Part shown: positions 31,872 to 41,009 of the stretch, one piece after another
How positions within the stretch are numbered: the stretch's first letter is position 1
How the letters are laid out: every line of letters starts with the position of its first letter
Source: Crossiella equi
Lineage (GTDB): Bacteria; Actinomycetota; Actinomycetes; Mycobacteriales; Pseudonocardiaceae
NCBI RefSeq assembly: GCF_017876755.1
Contig: NZ_JAGIOO010000001.1
Location: 62,001 to 126,000 of the forward strand
Length of the DNA stretch: 64,000 nt
Reading direction: 5' to 3'
Translations under genes and position numbers: made by a program
Notes under the pieces: generated by a model
Told to the model about the DNA's origin: nothing
Databases searched by the model: none
The model's input: only the letters and a program-made list of their open reading frames with translations

Positions 31872-32509
31872 GGTCCTGCCTCTCTCGTCGCGAAGTTGAG
31901 CACCCGGTCCCCGAGCAGGGCCTCGGCGGCCTCCAGCATCAGCAGCAGCCCCTCGGCGATGGCGTCGGGGCCGTCCCCGGCCTGGGTGCGCACCCCGATC
32001 TCGCGGAAGACGAGCGCGTGCACCCACCCGATCTGCCCGGCCACCAGCCGCACGGTCAGGTCTCCGGGCGGGGCCCCGACCTCCTCGGCCAGGTACGCGG
32101 CCAGCACGTCCACCAGTTCGACGCCCAGGTCGTTGAGCCGGGCGGCCAGGGTCGGCGCGCCCAGCATCATGGCCAGCACGCGGGGGAACTCCTGGTAGAG
32201 CCCGAGCGCCCCGTCGCGCTGCCCGATCTCGGTGCGCAGGTGCGCGAACAGCGCCCCGGCCGCCGACACCCCCACCGCGCGCTCGGCCACGATCCGCGCC
32301 AGCCGCTGCGGTGCGGCGGGCGTGAGCACCAACGACTCCTTGGTGGGGAAGTAGTTGTAGACGGTGTTCACCGCCACCTCCGCCGCCTGGGCGACCTCGG
32401 TGACGGTGACCGCGTCGAACCCCCGCTCCACGAACAGCCGGATGGCCGTGCGCTGGATGTGCTCGAGCGTGAGGCGCTTCTTGCGCTCACGCAGCCCTTC
32501 ACCGCCCAT
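31868..32509 (-). CDS. TetR family transcriptional regulator
   Basis: A 213-residue repressor; helix-turn-helix in residues about 18-58 (VAQAAEVAVNTVYNYFPTKES). It leads the TetR-DUF6204-SnoaL operon and diverges from an alpha/beta hydrolase gene. Upstream, AACT-TGG-AGTT (32532-32542) is a small palindrome that could be its site. The frame opens earlier with GTG at 32527, but MGGEGLRERKK at 32509 is the usual start pattern. Confidence 0.85.
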   Translation of the reverse strand: MGGEGLRERKKRLTLEHIQRTAIRLFVERGFDAVTVTEVAQAAEVAVNTVYNYFPTKESLVLTPAAPQRLARIVAERAVGVSAAGALFAHLRTEIGQRDGALGLYQEFPRVLAMMLGAPTLAARLNDLGVELVDVLAAYLAEEVGAPPGDLTVRLVAGQIGWVHALVFREIGVRTQAGDGPDAIAEGLLLMLEAAEALLGDRVLNFATREAGP

Positions 32510-32604
32510 GCGAAAAGTGAAGCACACTGCAAACTTGGAGTTGACTTCATTATTCGGTGGGGCGACGGTCGTAACCCGTTCGCCGGGCCGTCGTTAAGGC
32601 CCAC

Positions 32605-33492
32605 ATGAGCGAAGCCCTGCTCCTGGAAGACGGCACCGTCCTCAACGTGGTGCGGCGGGGCGATCCCGGCGCGCCCGTGACCGTGGTCTTCACCCACGGC
32701 TATGCCCTGGACCACCGCGAGTGGCACCGGCAGCTGGAGGTGCTGGAGAGCGCGGTGGCGCGGCCCGTGCAGCTGCTCGCCTACGACCACCGCGGCCACG
32801 GCGAGTCCAGCCCGGCCACCGCCGAGACCGCCACCATCGACCAGCTCGCCGACGACCTGGCGGTGGTCATCGAGCGGGCGGTGCCGGAGGGGCGGGTCGT
32901 GGTGGTCGGGCACTCGATGGGCGGGATGGCCGCGCTGGCGCTGGCCGTGCGCCGCCCGCGGCTGTTCGCCCAGCGCGTGGGCGGCCTGGTGCTGCTGTCC
33001 ACCGCCGCCGGTGGGTTCGCCGAGGCGAACCTCGGCCTGGCCCAGCCGGTGGGGCGGCTGGTGCTGGAGCTGGAGCAGGTGTTCGGGCGGATCGTGCGCA
33101 AGGTCCGGGAGAAGATCGAGCCCGCCAAGACCGCCGGGCTCAAGTGGTTCCTCTTCGGTGCCAAGCCCCGGCAGGAGGACGTCGACCTGACCGCGGACAT
33201 GGTGTGGTCGAACTGGCCGGAGACCGTCGCGCTGTTCACCCCGGCCCTGGACCGGCACGACCGCGAGGCCGCCATGAGCGTGGTGGAGCACGCCGCGCTG
33301 GACGGCACCGAGGTGGTGATCATGACCGGGGACCAGGACCGCCTCTGCCCGACCAGCCACGTCGCCGAGATCGCCAAGGTGGTCGGCCGGGGCGAGCAGG
33401 TGCTGGTACCGGGCGCCGGGCACATGCTGCCCCTCGAACGGCCGGATGAGGTCACCGGACGTATCGCCTCGGTGGTTGATTCCCTGACCTGA
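32605..33492 (+). CDS. alpha/beta hydrolase
   Basis: A 295-residue soluble alpha/beta hydrolase. The HGY oxyanion segment (FTHGYALD) is near residue 30, DHRGHGES near 61, the nucleophile Ser104 is in VVGHSMGGM, the acid Asp in MTGDQDRLCP near 240, and His in GAGHMLP near 272. The intact triad points to esterase, epoxide hydrolase or haloperoxidase-like activity. It diverges from the TetR operon, so that regulator may control it. Confidence 0.88.
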   Translation: MSEALLLEDGTVLNVVRRGDPGAPVTVVFTHGYALDHREWHRQLEVLESAVARPVQLLAYDHRGHGESSPATAETATIDQLADDLAVVIERAVPEGRVVVVGHSMGGMAALALAVRRPRLFAQRVGGLVLLSTAAGGFAEANLGLAQPVGRLVLELEQVFGRIVRKVREKIEPAKTAGLKWFLFGAKPRQEDVDLTADMVWSNWPETVALFTPALDRHDREAAMSVVEHAALDGTEVVIMTGDQDRLCPTSHVAEIAKVVGRGEQVLVPGAGHMLPLERPDEVTGRIASVVDSLT

Positions 33493-33558
33493 TCGGACCA
33501 GTCCCGAACACACGAATCGGGCCTCCCCGGCTCCTGTTTGCCAACCGACAATTGTGCG

Positions 33559-35460
33559 ATGTCGGAGAAACCTTCCTTACCCGGTGTCCTGGTGGTCGGG
33601 GCGGGGATCTCCGGGCTGGCCGCCGCGCGTGCCCTGCACGAGCTCGGCCACCCGGTCACCGTCCTGGAGGCCCGTGACCGCCTCGGCGGGCGGATCTGGA
33701 CCGACCAGGACGGCGTCGACCTCGGCGCGCACTGGATCCACGGCACGGACGGCAACCCCGTCACCGAGCTGGTGGAGGAGCTGGGCATCCCGTACAGCTA
33801 CGTCGGCGGGGACAGCGCCTACACCGGCGGCTTCGACAACCTCGACCTGTTCGGACAGGACAACGGCCCGGCCAACCACACCTGGAAGCGCCGCACGCTC
33901 GCGCTGGCCGACGCCGTGCTGCACGAGCTGGAGCAGCGCGCCGAGGCCGACCGGTCGGCGGGGCGGCCGGACATCCCGCTGGGCGAGGCGCTCCGGCAGG
34001 TCCTGGCCGCCCGCGCGCTGTCCACAGAGGACGAACAGGCGGTCCGCTACCACCTCAACGTGATCCTGCGCGAGGACGTGGCCGAGGACCCGGACAAGCT
34101 GTCCCTCCAGTCCTGGGAGGACGGTTACCTCGTCTACGGCTACGGCGACAGCGTCCTGCACCAGGGCTACCAGTCCGTGGTGGCCGCGCTCGGCGACGGC
34201 CTGGACGTCCGCCTGGGCCACCGGGTGACCCGCATCGACAGCTCGGCCGCCCAGGTGCGGGTGAGCACCGACGCGGGGGAGTTCACCGCGGCCAAGGTGC
34301 TGGTGACCCTGCCGCTGGGGGTGCTCAAGGCCGAGGCGGTCGAGTTCACCCCGCCGCTGCCCGAGGCCAAGCGCTCGGCCGTGGCCCGGCTGGGCTTCGG
34401 CACGCTGAACAAGATCGCCCTGCACTTCGCCGAACCGTTCTGGCCGCGCGAGCAGTACGTCTTCGGCTACCTCTGCCGCGACACCGACCGCCACCCGACG
34501 GTCGTGATCAGCATGTGGAAGTCGCACGGCAAGCCGGTCCTGGTGATGCTGCTCGGCGCCTCCCTGGGCCGCGAGGCGGAGACCTGGTCGCAGGAGCGGG
34601 TCTCGGGCTACGCCAACGACATCGTGCGGGACATCTTCGGCCCGGACGCCCCCGCGCCCGAGCGCGTCTCCCGCACCGCCTGGGCCTCGGACCCGTACGC
34701 GCGGGGCGCCTACACCTGCATCGGTGTGCACGCCTCGCCCAGGGACCTGGCCACGCTCGCCGAACCGGTGGGGGAGCGGCTGTACTTCGCGGGGGAGGCC
34801 ACCAACGCCTACCACTGGGGTTGTGTGCACAGCGCCTACGAGTCCGGGCTGCGCGAGGCCGCCCGCATCAGCGGCCGCACCGACCTGTACGCGCCGCCCA
34901 GCACCGGCACCTCCCGCCGCCAGGCGCGCAACATCGACCGGATGAAACGCTTCGCACGGATGCGGATGACCCACATCACCGAGGCCGGGCTGGCCGACCG
35001 GGTGTCCTGCCTGCGGGCGGGCACCGACCCGTACGGCGTGCGCCTGTTCACCGCGCTGGGCGACTCCGAGCTGGAGACCCTGGGCTCGATGTTCGACGAG
35101 ATCCCGTTCACCGACGGCGACGCGATCTGCCGGGAGGACGACGAGGCCAACGGCGTGTACCTAGTGGCGCGCGGCGAGGTCGAGTTGGACTTCGGCGGCA
35201 TCTACGAGCGGCGGCGTTTGGGCCGGGGCGCGCTGCTGGGGCAGTACGACCTGTTCTTCAACGCCCGCACCACCTCGGTCACCGCGTGCACCGACGACGT
35301 GGTGGTCTTCTACCTCGACCACTACCGGTACAAGATCTTCCTGCAGGCGTTCCCGGACGTGCTGATGCTGATGATGTCCGACCTGGTCACGCGCTGGGAG
35401 CAGCTGGAGGCCGCGCTCGGCGCGACCACGCTGCCGGACCTGAGGCGGGACACGGCATGA
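33559..35460 (+). CDS. flavin monoamine oxidase fused to cyclic nucleotide-binding domain
   Basis: A 633-residue two-part protein. Residues 1-435 form an amine oxidase: [13 protein letters not shown] for FAD at about 12-24, DLGAHWIHG, and the closing motif [13 protein letters not shown]. After a basic linker, residues about 485-600 match a cNMP-binding/Crp domain ([38 protein letters not shown]). The phosphate-binding cassette lacks a clear canonical Arg, so ligand choice is open. By family it oxidises an amine to an aldehyde; the second domain suggests allosteric control. The start is the ATG at 33559 rather than TTG at 33538. Confidence 0.88.
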   Translation: MSEKPSLPGVLVVGAGISGLAAARALHELGHPVTVLEARDRLGGRIWTDQDGVDLGAHWIHGTDGNPVTELVEELGIPYSYVGGDSAYTGGFDNLDLFGQDNGPANHTWKRRTLALADAVLHELEQRAEADRSAGRPDIPLGEALRQVLAARALSTEDEQAVRYHLNVILREDVAEDPDKLSLQSWEDGYLVYGYGDSVLHQGYQSVVAALGDGLDVRLGHRVTRIDSSAAQVRVSTDAGEFTAAKVLVTLPLGVLKAEAVEFTPPLPEAKRSAVARLGFGTLNKIALHFAEPFWPREQYVFGYLCRDTDRHPTVVISMWKSHGKPVLVMLLGASLGREAETWSQERVSGYANDIVRDIFGPDAPAPERVSRTAWASDPYARGAYTCIGVHASPRDLATLAEPVGERLYFAGEATNAYHWGCVHSAYESGLREAARISGRTDLYAPPSTGTSRRQARNIDRMKRFARMRMTHITEAGLADRVSCLRAGTDPYGVRLFTALGDSELETLGSMFDEIPFTDGDAICREDDEANGVYLVARGEVELDFGGIYERRRLGRGALLGQYDLFFNARTTSVTACTDDVVVFYLDHYRYKIFLQAFPDVLMLMMSDLVTRWEQLEAALGATTLPDLRRDTA

Positions 35461-35461
35461 G

Positions 35462-35502
35462 GGAGGGGGCCGCGAACGGTGGTCCCGCTCGCGGCCCCCT
35501 CC
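35462..35502. terminator. bidirectional GC-rich terminator
   Basis: GGAGGGGGCCGCGA and its exact complement form a 14-bp stem around a 13-base loop, between the convergent oxidase and peptidase genes. Confidence 0.75.
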
Positions 35503-35515
35503 GCCGGGAACCGGG

Positions 35516-37072
35516 TCAGCTGGCCCAGGGACCCGGGCTGATGCCGGGCAGGTCCAGGCTGTCCGTGGCGCCGCCGGGCACCTCGGTGGCCGGGCAGCTC
35601 AGGCCGCGCTTCGGCGGCTTGAGGTTGACCAGGTAGTCCTCCACGGCGGCGTTGACGCACGGGCTGCGCCCGTTGTCACCGTAGGCGGTGTGGCCGTAGC
35701 CCTCGTAGGTGATGAGGTGCGCGCCGCTCTGGCGGGCGGCGGTGACGTTCCACTCGTAGGTGGTGGCCGGGTCGTTGATGTTGCCGACCATCACCAGCGG
35801 CGGGGCGTTGCGGATGTGCAGCGGGCGCTGCGGGTTGGTGTTCTTGGTACCGCTGTTGACGCAGGTCAGCGCGTGGTCGACGTACGGGGACCACTGCACG
35901 TTCGGGAACTGCCTGGCCAGGCGCTCGCGCAGCCCCTTGTACTCGGCGTAGTCCCGGACTGGGAAGCTCCAGTCGCTGCACCAGATCGACGGGTAGGGCA
36001 CGTTGCCGACCGCGGCGGGCTGGGGTAGGGCGGCGTCGGTCGCGGCGCCGTCGCGCAGGGTCTTCAGGACCTCGCCCAGGCTGGCCCAGGAGCTCGGGCT
36101 GCCCGCGGAGAAGGCGTAGCGGGACAGGGTGTAGAAGTCGATCTTCTGGCCGCTGGGGTCCACCAGCGTGCCCGCGCGGGCCTTCTCGCGCAGCCCGGCG
36201 TAGACGGCCTTGGTGTCCTGGCCCTTGAGCGCGCACTTGTCACTGGTGTCGCACCACTGCGCGAAGTTGAGGAAGGACTTCTCCACCGGTGCGGTCTCGG
36301 TGCGCATGAAGTCCCACGCCGTGCGCAGGCTGTGGTCCATGTTGCCGTCGAGCACAAACGCGCGGATCCGGTGCGGGAACCGCTCGGCGTACTGCTGGCC
36401 CATGATCGTCCCGTAGGAGTAGCCGACGTAGGTCAGCTTCTTCTCCCCGAGCGCGGCCCGGATGGCGTCCATGTCGCGCACGGTCGCCAGGTTGTCCACG
36501 TTCTCGGCCAGTGCCCCGGAGTTCGCGCGGCAGCTGTCGTGCAGCTGCCGGTTGAGGGTGGCCAGCCGGTCGAAGTCGGCCTGGCTGGCGGGGTGCCGGG
36601 CGTTGAGCGCCTGACCGGCCAGGTCCTGGTCACAGCGCAGCTGGGTGCTGGTGTTGATGCCGCGCGGGTCGAACCCGACCTGGTCGAAGCGCTCGCGCAC
36701 GGCCTGGGTGAACAGCGGTCGGCTCTTGACCGAGGCGACGCCGGAACCACCGGGGCCACCCGGGTCCATCAGGACGGCCCCGAGCCGCTTGGCCGGGTCG
36801 GCGACCTTGCGCCGGGCCAGCCCGATCTTGATCTTCTCCCCGGCGGGCTTGGCCCAGTTGACGGGGACTTCCAGGCTCGCGCAGTCCACGCCCGGTGCAC
36901 CGGCGCAGGGCTGCCAGTCGAGCGGGGGAGCGGCGTACTCGACCTCGGCCTCGACGGCGGAGGCGGCCCCGGGGGCGACGACCGTGCCGGTCACGGCGAG
37001 CGCGCTCGCGGCCAGCACCAGCAGGGATGAGCGGTTACGTCGATGTCGACGTGCAGAGGTAACAGCGGTCAC
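35516..37072 (-). CDS. secreted alpha/beta hydrolase, tripeptidyl aminopeptidase-like
   Basis: A 518-residue secreted enzyme. A signal peptide with basic start (RRHRRNRS) and APGAASA cleavage region precedes the peptidase S33 fold: DPGGPGGSG oxyanion segment, nucleophile Ser219 in VGYSYGT, and the Asp and His in NINDPATTYE and GYGHTAYG. It belongs to the same SlpD/Tap family as the 20697-22151 gene but is clearly diverged. Start GTG at 37072. One copy of the shared element (37136-37176) lies upstream. A strong hairpin at 35462-35502 follows the gene. Confidence 0.88.
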   Translation of the reverse strand: MTAVTSARRHRRNRSSLLVLAASALAVTGTVVAPGAASAVEAEVEYAAPPLDWQPCAGAPGVDCASLEVPVNWAKPAGEKIKIGLARRKVADPAKRLGAVLMDPGGPGGSGVASVKSRPLFTQAVRERFDQVGFDPRGINTSTQLRCDQDLAGQALNARHPASQADFDRLATLNRQLHDSCRANSGALAENVDNLATVRDMDAIRAALGEKKLTYVGYSYGTIMGQQYAERFPHRIRAFVLDGNMDHSLRTAWDFMRTETAPVEKSFLNFAQWCDTSDKCALKGQDTKAVYAGLREKARAGTLVDPSGQKIDFYTLSRYAFSAGSPSSWASLGEVLKTLRDGAATDAALPQPAAVGNVPYPSIWCSDWSFPVRDYAEYKGLRERLARQFPNVQWSPYVDHALTCVNSGTKNTNPQRPLHIRNAPPLVMVGNINDPATTYEWNVTAARQSGAHLITYEGYGHTAYGDNGRSPCVNAAVEDYLVNLKPPKRGLSCPATEVPGGATDSLDLPGISPGPWAS

Positions 37073-37135
37073 ACAAACCGATCATGCCCACGCGTCGTGC
37101 CTTCTGCCACGAATGGGGGACTGAACTGAAATTTC

Positions 37136-37176
37136 TTTGCCACGATGACTTCAGTGACGGATGAAATCAATGCTCA
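37136..37176. promoter_or_regulatory. shared upstream element, copy A
   Basis: A locally AT-rich element with the dyad TTCA-N8-TGAA (37150-37165) lies about 65 bases upstream of the secreted peptidase start. It matches copy B at 42376-42416 at 28 of 37 positions, in the same orientation relative to the downstream minus-strand gene. Confidence 0.5.
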
Positions 37177-37213
37177 ACCAAGATCAAAGACAAACCCGCC
37201 AGGAAGAGCACGG

Positions 37214-37241
37214 GAGCGGCGGCCTGGCCAGGCCGCCGCTC
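37214..37241. terminator. 28-bp palindromic terminator
   Basis: GAGCGGCGGCCTGG followed directly by its complement forms a 14-bp-arm palindrome just beyond the stop of the SDR gene that ends at 37248. Confidence 0.7.
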
Positions 37242-37247
37242 ACCGGG

Positions 37248-37973
37248 CTACCAGGCCACCGTGCCCTCGTCGTCGAAGAACCCGCCGCGCGGCCCGTCGT
37301 CCGGGAGCGTGGCGAGGCGGATGGCGATCGCGGCGCCCTGCCGGGGTGTGCGGGGTGCGTTGTGGCCGGTGAAGTCGGTCGCCACGTAACCGGGGCAGGC
37401 GGCGTTGACGATGACGGGGGAGTCGGCGAGCTCGCGGGCGTACTGCACGGTGATGCTGTTGAGCATCGACTTCGACGCCGCGTACGCGGCCAGGACCGGC
37501 CCGGTGCGCAGCGCCAGCGAGCCCATGTTGCTGGACATGTTGACGATGCGGGGCGAGTCCGCGCGGCGCAGCAGGGGCAGCATCGCGTTGGTCACCCGGA
37601 CCACCCCGAACACGTTGGTGTCCAGGACGGTGCGCACGACGTCGAGGTCGAGGGTGCTCGGGTTCTGCACGCCGTCGTCCACGCGTCCGGAGATGCCCGC
37701 GTTGTTGACCAGCACGTCGAGCCCTCCGGCCGTCTGCTCGACGACCGCCGCGGCCTCGGCGGCGCTCTGCTCGGAGGTGACGTCGAGGGCGACGCCGAAC
37801 GCGTCGACCCCCGCTGACCGCAGGCGGGCGACGGCCTCCTCGCGCCGACCGTCGTGCCGTGCGCCCACCGCGACCCGGAAGCCGATCGCCCCGAGCCCCT
37901 CGGCGATGGCGAAACCGATGCCCTTGTTCGCGCCCGTGACCAGCGCTGTTCTGGTGTTGTCCACGACGGCCAT
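37248..37973 (-). CDS. SDR family oxidoreductase
   Basis: A 241-residue short-chain dehydrogenase with TGANKGIG near the N-terminus, NNAG near 91 and the YAASK catalytic pair near 156. It is similar in pattern to the 9551-10285 SDR (TGANKGxG, ending GGFFDDEGTVAW versus GGFFDEDGPMPW), so the two are paralogues. It diverges from a LysR gene with a perfect palindrome between them. Confidence 0.9.
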   Translation of the reverse strand: MAVVDNTRTALVTGANKGIGFAIAEGLGAIGFRVAVGARHDGRREEAVARLRSAGVDAFGVALDVTSEQSAAEAAAVVEQTAGGLDVLVNNAGISGRVDDGVQNPSTLDLDVVRTVLDTNVFGVVRVTNAMLPLLRRADSPRIVNMSSNMGSLALRTGPVLAAYAASKSMLNSITVQYARELADSPVIVNAACPGYVATDFTGHNAPRTPRQGAAIAIRLATLPDDGPRGGFFDDEGTVAW

Positions 37974-38020
37974 GCTCGTCCGGCCGCCCCGGGGTCGTCC
38001 AAGACCGATCCAGTGGGCCG

Positions 38021-38039
38021 TGATACTCGCCGAGTATCA
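38021..38039. promoter_or_regulatory. LysR operator, perfect 19-bp palindrome
   Basis: TGATACTCG-C-CGAGTATCA is a perfect palindrome in the gap between the divergent SDR and LysR genes, 17 bases before the LysR start. It contains T-N11-A spacing (ATAC...GTAT), the LysR-type hallmark. Confidence 0.75.
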
Positions 38040-38056
38040 GGACGTAGGCTCCCGCC

Positions 38057-38914
38057 GTGGACGATCTCGAGACGCGCGAGCTCCGGTACTTCGTGGCGGT
38101 CGCCGAGGAGCTGCACTTCGGCCGGGCCGCGACCAGGCTGGGGATCGCGCAGCCGCCGCTGTCCCGCGCGATCGGCCAGCTGGAACGGCGGCTGGGCGTC
38201 CAGCTCCTGGAGCGCGACCGCCGGGGCACGGCGCTCACCGACGCGGGCCGGGTCCTGCTCCAGGAGGCCAGGACCGCGCTCGCCGCGGTCGAGGCCGCCG
38301 CCCGCCGCACCCGTCGGGCCGGGGACCCGCGTCAGCCGCTGGTACTGGTGACGAAGGCCGGTGCCTCCCACGAGCTGCTGCGCAGGCTCCTGGACGCGGT
38401 GGCGCGCGAGCCCGGCGCACCCCCGGTCGAGGTGCTGCTGTGCGAGGTCGGCGAGCAGGCGGGCCTGGTGCGCGGCGGGCGGGCGGACGTGGCGCTCATG
38501 CACCGGCCCTTCGACGACCTCGTCGGGTTCGACACCGAGGAGCTGTGCGTCGAGGGCCAGGTCGCGGTCGTGCCCGCCGCGCACCCGCTGGCCGCGCGCG
38601 AGCGGCTCACGCTGGCCGAGGTCAGCGATGTACCGGACCTGCCGATCGCCCGCTGGCCCCGCCTGGACGGCACCTACCCGCCCGGCCCCGGCCCGGAGGT
38701 GCGCACCCAGTCCCAGCTGGCGCAGCTCGTCGCGCTCGGCCGGGCGCTGCTGGTCATCCCGGCCTCCAGCCGGGCCTGGCAGTGGCCCGAGCACGTCTCG
38801 GTGCCGGTGGTGGACGCCCCGGAGGTCACCACGGTGCTGGCCTGGCCGGCGGAGAGCCGGTCCCCGGCCATCGCCTCGCTCGTGCGTGCGGCGTCCGGGC
38901 TGCGCCAGGACTAG
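38057..38914 (+). CDS. LysR family transcriptional regulator
   Basis: A 285-residue regulator: winged helix at residues 1-60 (RELRYFVAVAEELHFGRAATRLG, RRLGVQLLERDRRG), then a two-lobed effector domain. Start GTG at 38057. It diverges from the SDR gene and the operator at 38021-38039 sits between them, so it most likely regulates that SDR and itself. Confidence 0.92.
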   Translation: MDDLETRELRYFVAVAEELHFGRAATRLGIAQPPLSRAIGQLERRLGVQLLERDRRGTALTDAGRVLLQEARTALAAVEAAARRTRRAGDPRQPLVLVTKAGASHELLRRLLDAVAREPGAPPVEVLLCEVGEQAGLVRGGRADVALMHRPFDDLVGFDTEELCVEGQVAVVPAAHPLAARERLTLAEVSDVPDLPIARWPRLDGTYPPGPGPEVRTQSQLAQLVALGRALLVIPASSRAWQWPEHVSVPVVDAPEVTTVLAWPAESRSPAIASLVRAASGLRQD

Positions 38915-38925
38915 CCGGAATCGTA

Positions 38926-38941
38926 TAGTCGAATCCGACTA
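38926..38941. promoter_or_regulatory. probable PadR operator
   Basis: TAGTCG-AATC-CGACTA is a perfect palindrome ending 11 bases before the PadR start, in the position expected for autoregulation of the PadR-monooxygenase operon. Confidence 0.6.
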
Positions 38942-38952
38942 ACCGACTCCGG

Positions 38953-39555
38953 ATGGTGGACGTGGCGAAGCGGAAGATCTCCAACACCCTGGCCCTGGCC
39001 TTGCTGGGCCTGCTCCAGGAACGGCCCATGCACCCCTACGAGATGGCCACCACGCTGCGGGAACGGAACAAGGACACCAGCTTCAAGGTCAACTCGGGCT
39101 CGCTGTACGACACCGTGCAGACGCTGGTGCGGCACGGCTGGATCGAGCCGGTGGAGACGGCGCGGGAGGGCAGGCGGCCGGAGCGGACCGTCTACGCGCA
39201 CACCGGGCTGGGGCAGCAGGAGTTCGTGCGCTGGGTGGACGAGCTCATCCGCACACCCGTCGCGGAGTACCCGAAGTTCATGGCGGCGGTGTCCTACCTC
39301 GGCGCGCTCGGCCCGGAGGGGGCGGCCGAGGCGCTGACCGCCCGCGCGGCACACCTGGCGGCCTCGATCGAGGAGACCCGGGCCGCTCTGGAGGAGACGG
39401 TCGGGCAGGTGCCCCGGCTGTTCATGATCGAGGTGGAGTGCGCGCTGCACGCCTGGGAGGCCGAGCTGGCCTGGACGCGGCGCACCGTTGAGGAGATCGG
39501 CACCGGTGCGCTGGCCTGGCCGCGGGGCTGGAGCTGGGACGGGGGAGCGGCATGA
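38953..39555 (+). CDS. PadR family transcriptional regulator
   Basis: A 200-residue regulator with the PadR winged helix (LALLGLLQERPMHPYEM, VNSGSLYDTVQTLVRHGWIEP) in residues 10-85 and a helical dimerisation tail typical of the PadR-s2 type. It heads an operon with the FAD monooxygenase, whose ATG overlaps its stop by 4 bases. A palindrome lies 11 bases upstream. PadR proteins often repress a neighbouring catabolic or efflux gene in response to phenolics or drugs. Confidence 0.9.
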   Translation: MVDVAKRKISNTLALALLGLLQERPMHPYEMATTLRERNKDTSFKVNSGSLYDTVQTLVRHGWIEPVETAREGRRPERTVYAHTGLGQQEFVRWVDELIRTPVAEYPKFMAAVSYLGALGPEGAAEALTARAAHLAASIEETRAALEETVGQVPRLFMIEVECALHAWEAELAWTRRTVEEIGTGALAWPRGWSWDGGAA

Positions 39556-41009
39556 GCGCCGAGGTGGTCGTCGCCGGGGCGGGCCCGGCCGGGCTGTTGC
39601 TGGCCTGCGAGCTGCGGCTGGCCGGGGTGGCGACCGTGGTGCTGGAACGGGACGCCCAACGGCCGGGCTTCTGCCGGGGTTTCAACCTCAACGCCCGGGC
39701 GCTGGACCTGCTCGCGCGGCGGGGGCTGGCCGCCGGGCTGGTCGCGGAGGGCTGGCCGGTGCCGCACGCCGCGTTCTCCGGGGTGCCGGTACCGCTGCTG
39801 CTGGCCGGTGCGGACACCGACCACCCGTACACGCTGGGCATCCCGCAGACCAGGGTCGAGGAGGTCCTGGAGGAACGGGCCCGGGAGCTCGGCGCGGACC
39901 TGCGGCGCGGCCACGAGGTGCGGGCGGTGGCGCAGGGGCCCGACGAGGTGGTGGTGACCGTGGCCGCGGCGGCGGGCGGGTACGAGCTGCGGGCCGCCTA
40001 CCTGGTCGGCTGCGACGGCGGGCGCAGCACGGTGCGCAAGCGGGCGGGCATCGCCTTCCCCGGCACCGAGGTCACCCAGTACTCGTTGCTCGGGGACGTC
40101 GAGCTGGCCGACCCGGCGGCGCTGTCCTTCGGGCCGAACGCCGGACCGGGCGGCATGGTCTTCGCCATCCCGCGGCCCGGCTACGTCCGGGTCGTCGTGG
40201 CCGATCCCGCGCCGCCAGCCGACCGCGACACCCCGGTCACCCTCGCGGAGCTGCGCGTGGCCGTGGAGTCCGCGCTCGGGCGGTCCGTCGAACTGCGCGA
40301 TCCCCGGTGGCTGACACGGTTCGGCGACGCGGCCCGGCAGGCGGCCGAGTACGTCCGGGGCCGGGTGGTGCTGGCCGGGGACGCCGCGCACATCCACCCG
40401 CCCGCCGGTGCGGTGGGGGTGAACGTGGCCCTGGACGACGCGGTGAACCTGGGCTGGAAGCTGGCCGCCACCGTGCGGGGCACCGCGCCCGTGCACCTGC
40501 TGGCCAGCTACCACGCCGAACGCCACGCCGCCGGGGCGCGGGTGCTGGCCAACACCCAGGCCCAGGTGTGGCTGGCCAAGGAGCCCGAGGGGCCGGTGGC
40601 CGACCTGCTCACGCGGATCGCCGGTGCTCCCCACGGGAACCGGGCGCTGGCCGAGACGATCACCGGTCTGGACACCCGGTACGAGACCCGTCCCGGCGGG
40701 GAGCACCCGTGGCTGGGACGCCTGGCCCGCAACCTGGCGCTGACCACCGCCGCTGGCGCGACCGACCTGGCCACCCTGCTGACCCCGGGCAGGGGAGTGC
40801 TGGTCGACCTGACCGGCGGGCTGGTCGCCGGGGAAGCCGCCGCCTGGGCTGACCGGGTGGACCTGGTGGTCGCGGAAACCGCCGCCCCGCAGGAGTTCCG
40901 GGCCTTGCTGCTGCGCCCGGACGGGCATGTGGCCTGGCTGTCCACAAGCGACGGTGTGGCCGGGCTGCGGGAGGCGCTGGGGTACTGGTTCGGCTCAGCC
41001 GCCGGGTGA
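39552..41009 (+). CDS. FAD-dependent aromatic monooxygenase
   Basis: A 485-residue class A flavoprotein hydroxylase of the PgaE/RdmE type. GAGPAGLLLACEL is the FAD-binding motif, VGCDGGRSTVRK the DG motif near 155, and VVLAGDAAHIHPPAGAVG the GD motif near 275-290. It hydroxylates aromatic polyketides or phenolic xenobiotics with NAD(P)H and oxygen. Translational coupling to PadR suggests induction by its substrate, possibly for antibiotic inactivation. Its last 15 bases overlap the convergent TetR gene. Confidence 0.9.
   Translation: MSAEVVVAGAGPAGLLLACELRLAGVATVVLERDAQRPGFCRGFNLNARALDLLARRGLAAGLVAEGWPVPHAAFSGVPVPLLLAGADTDHPYTLGIPQTRVEEVLEERARELGADLRRGHEVRAVAQGPDEVVVTVAAAAGGYELRAAYLVGCDGGRSTVRKRAGIAFPGTEVTQYSLLGDVELADPAALSFGPNAGPGGMVFAIPRPGYVRVVVADPAPPADRDTPVTLAELRVAVESALGRSVELRDPRWLTRFGDAARQAAEYVRGRVVLAGDAAHIHPPAGAVGVNVALDDAVNLGWKLAATVRGTAPVHLLASYHAERHAAGARVLANTQAQVWLAKEPEGPVADLLTRIAGAPHGNRALAETITGLDTRYETRPGGEHPWLGRLARNLALTTAAGATDLATLLTPGRGVLVDLTGGLVAGEAAAWADRVDLVVAETAAPQEFRALLLRPDGHVAWLSTSDGVAGLREALGYWFGSAAG

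Noticed and set aside
39552-41009. Biosynthetic gene cluster
   Set aside because: No synthase, ACP or transporter accompanies the monooxygenase; a single tailoring-like enzyme is not enough.
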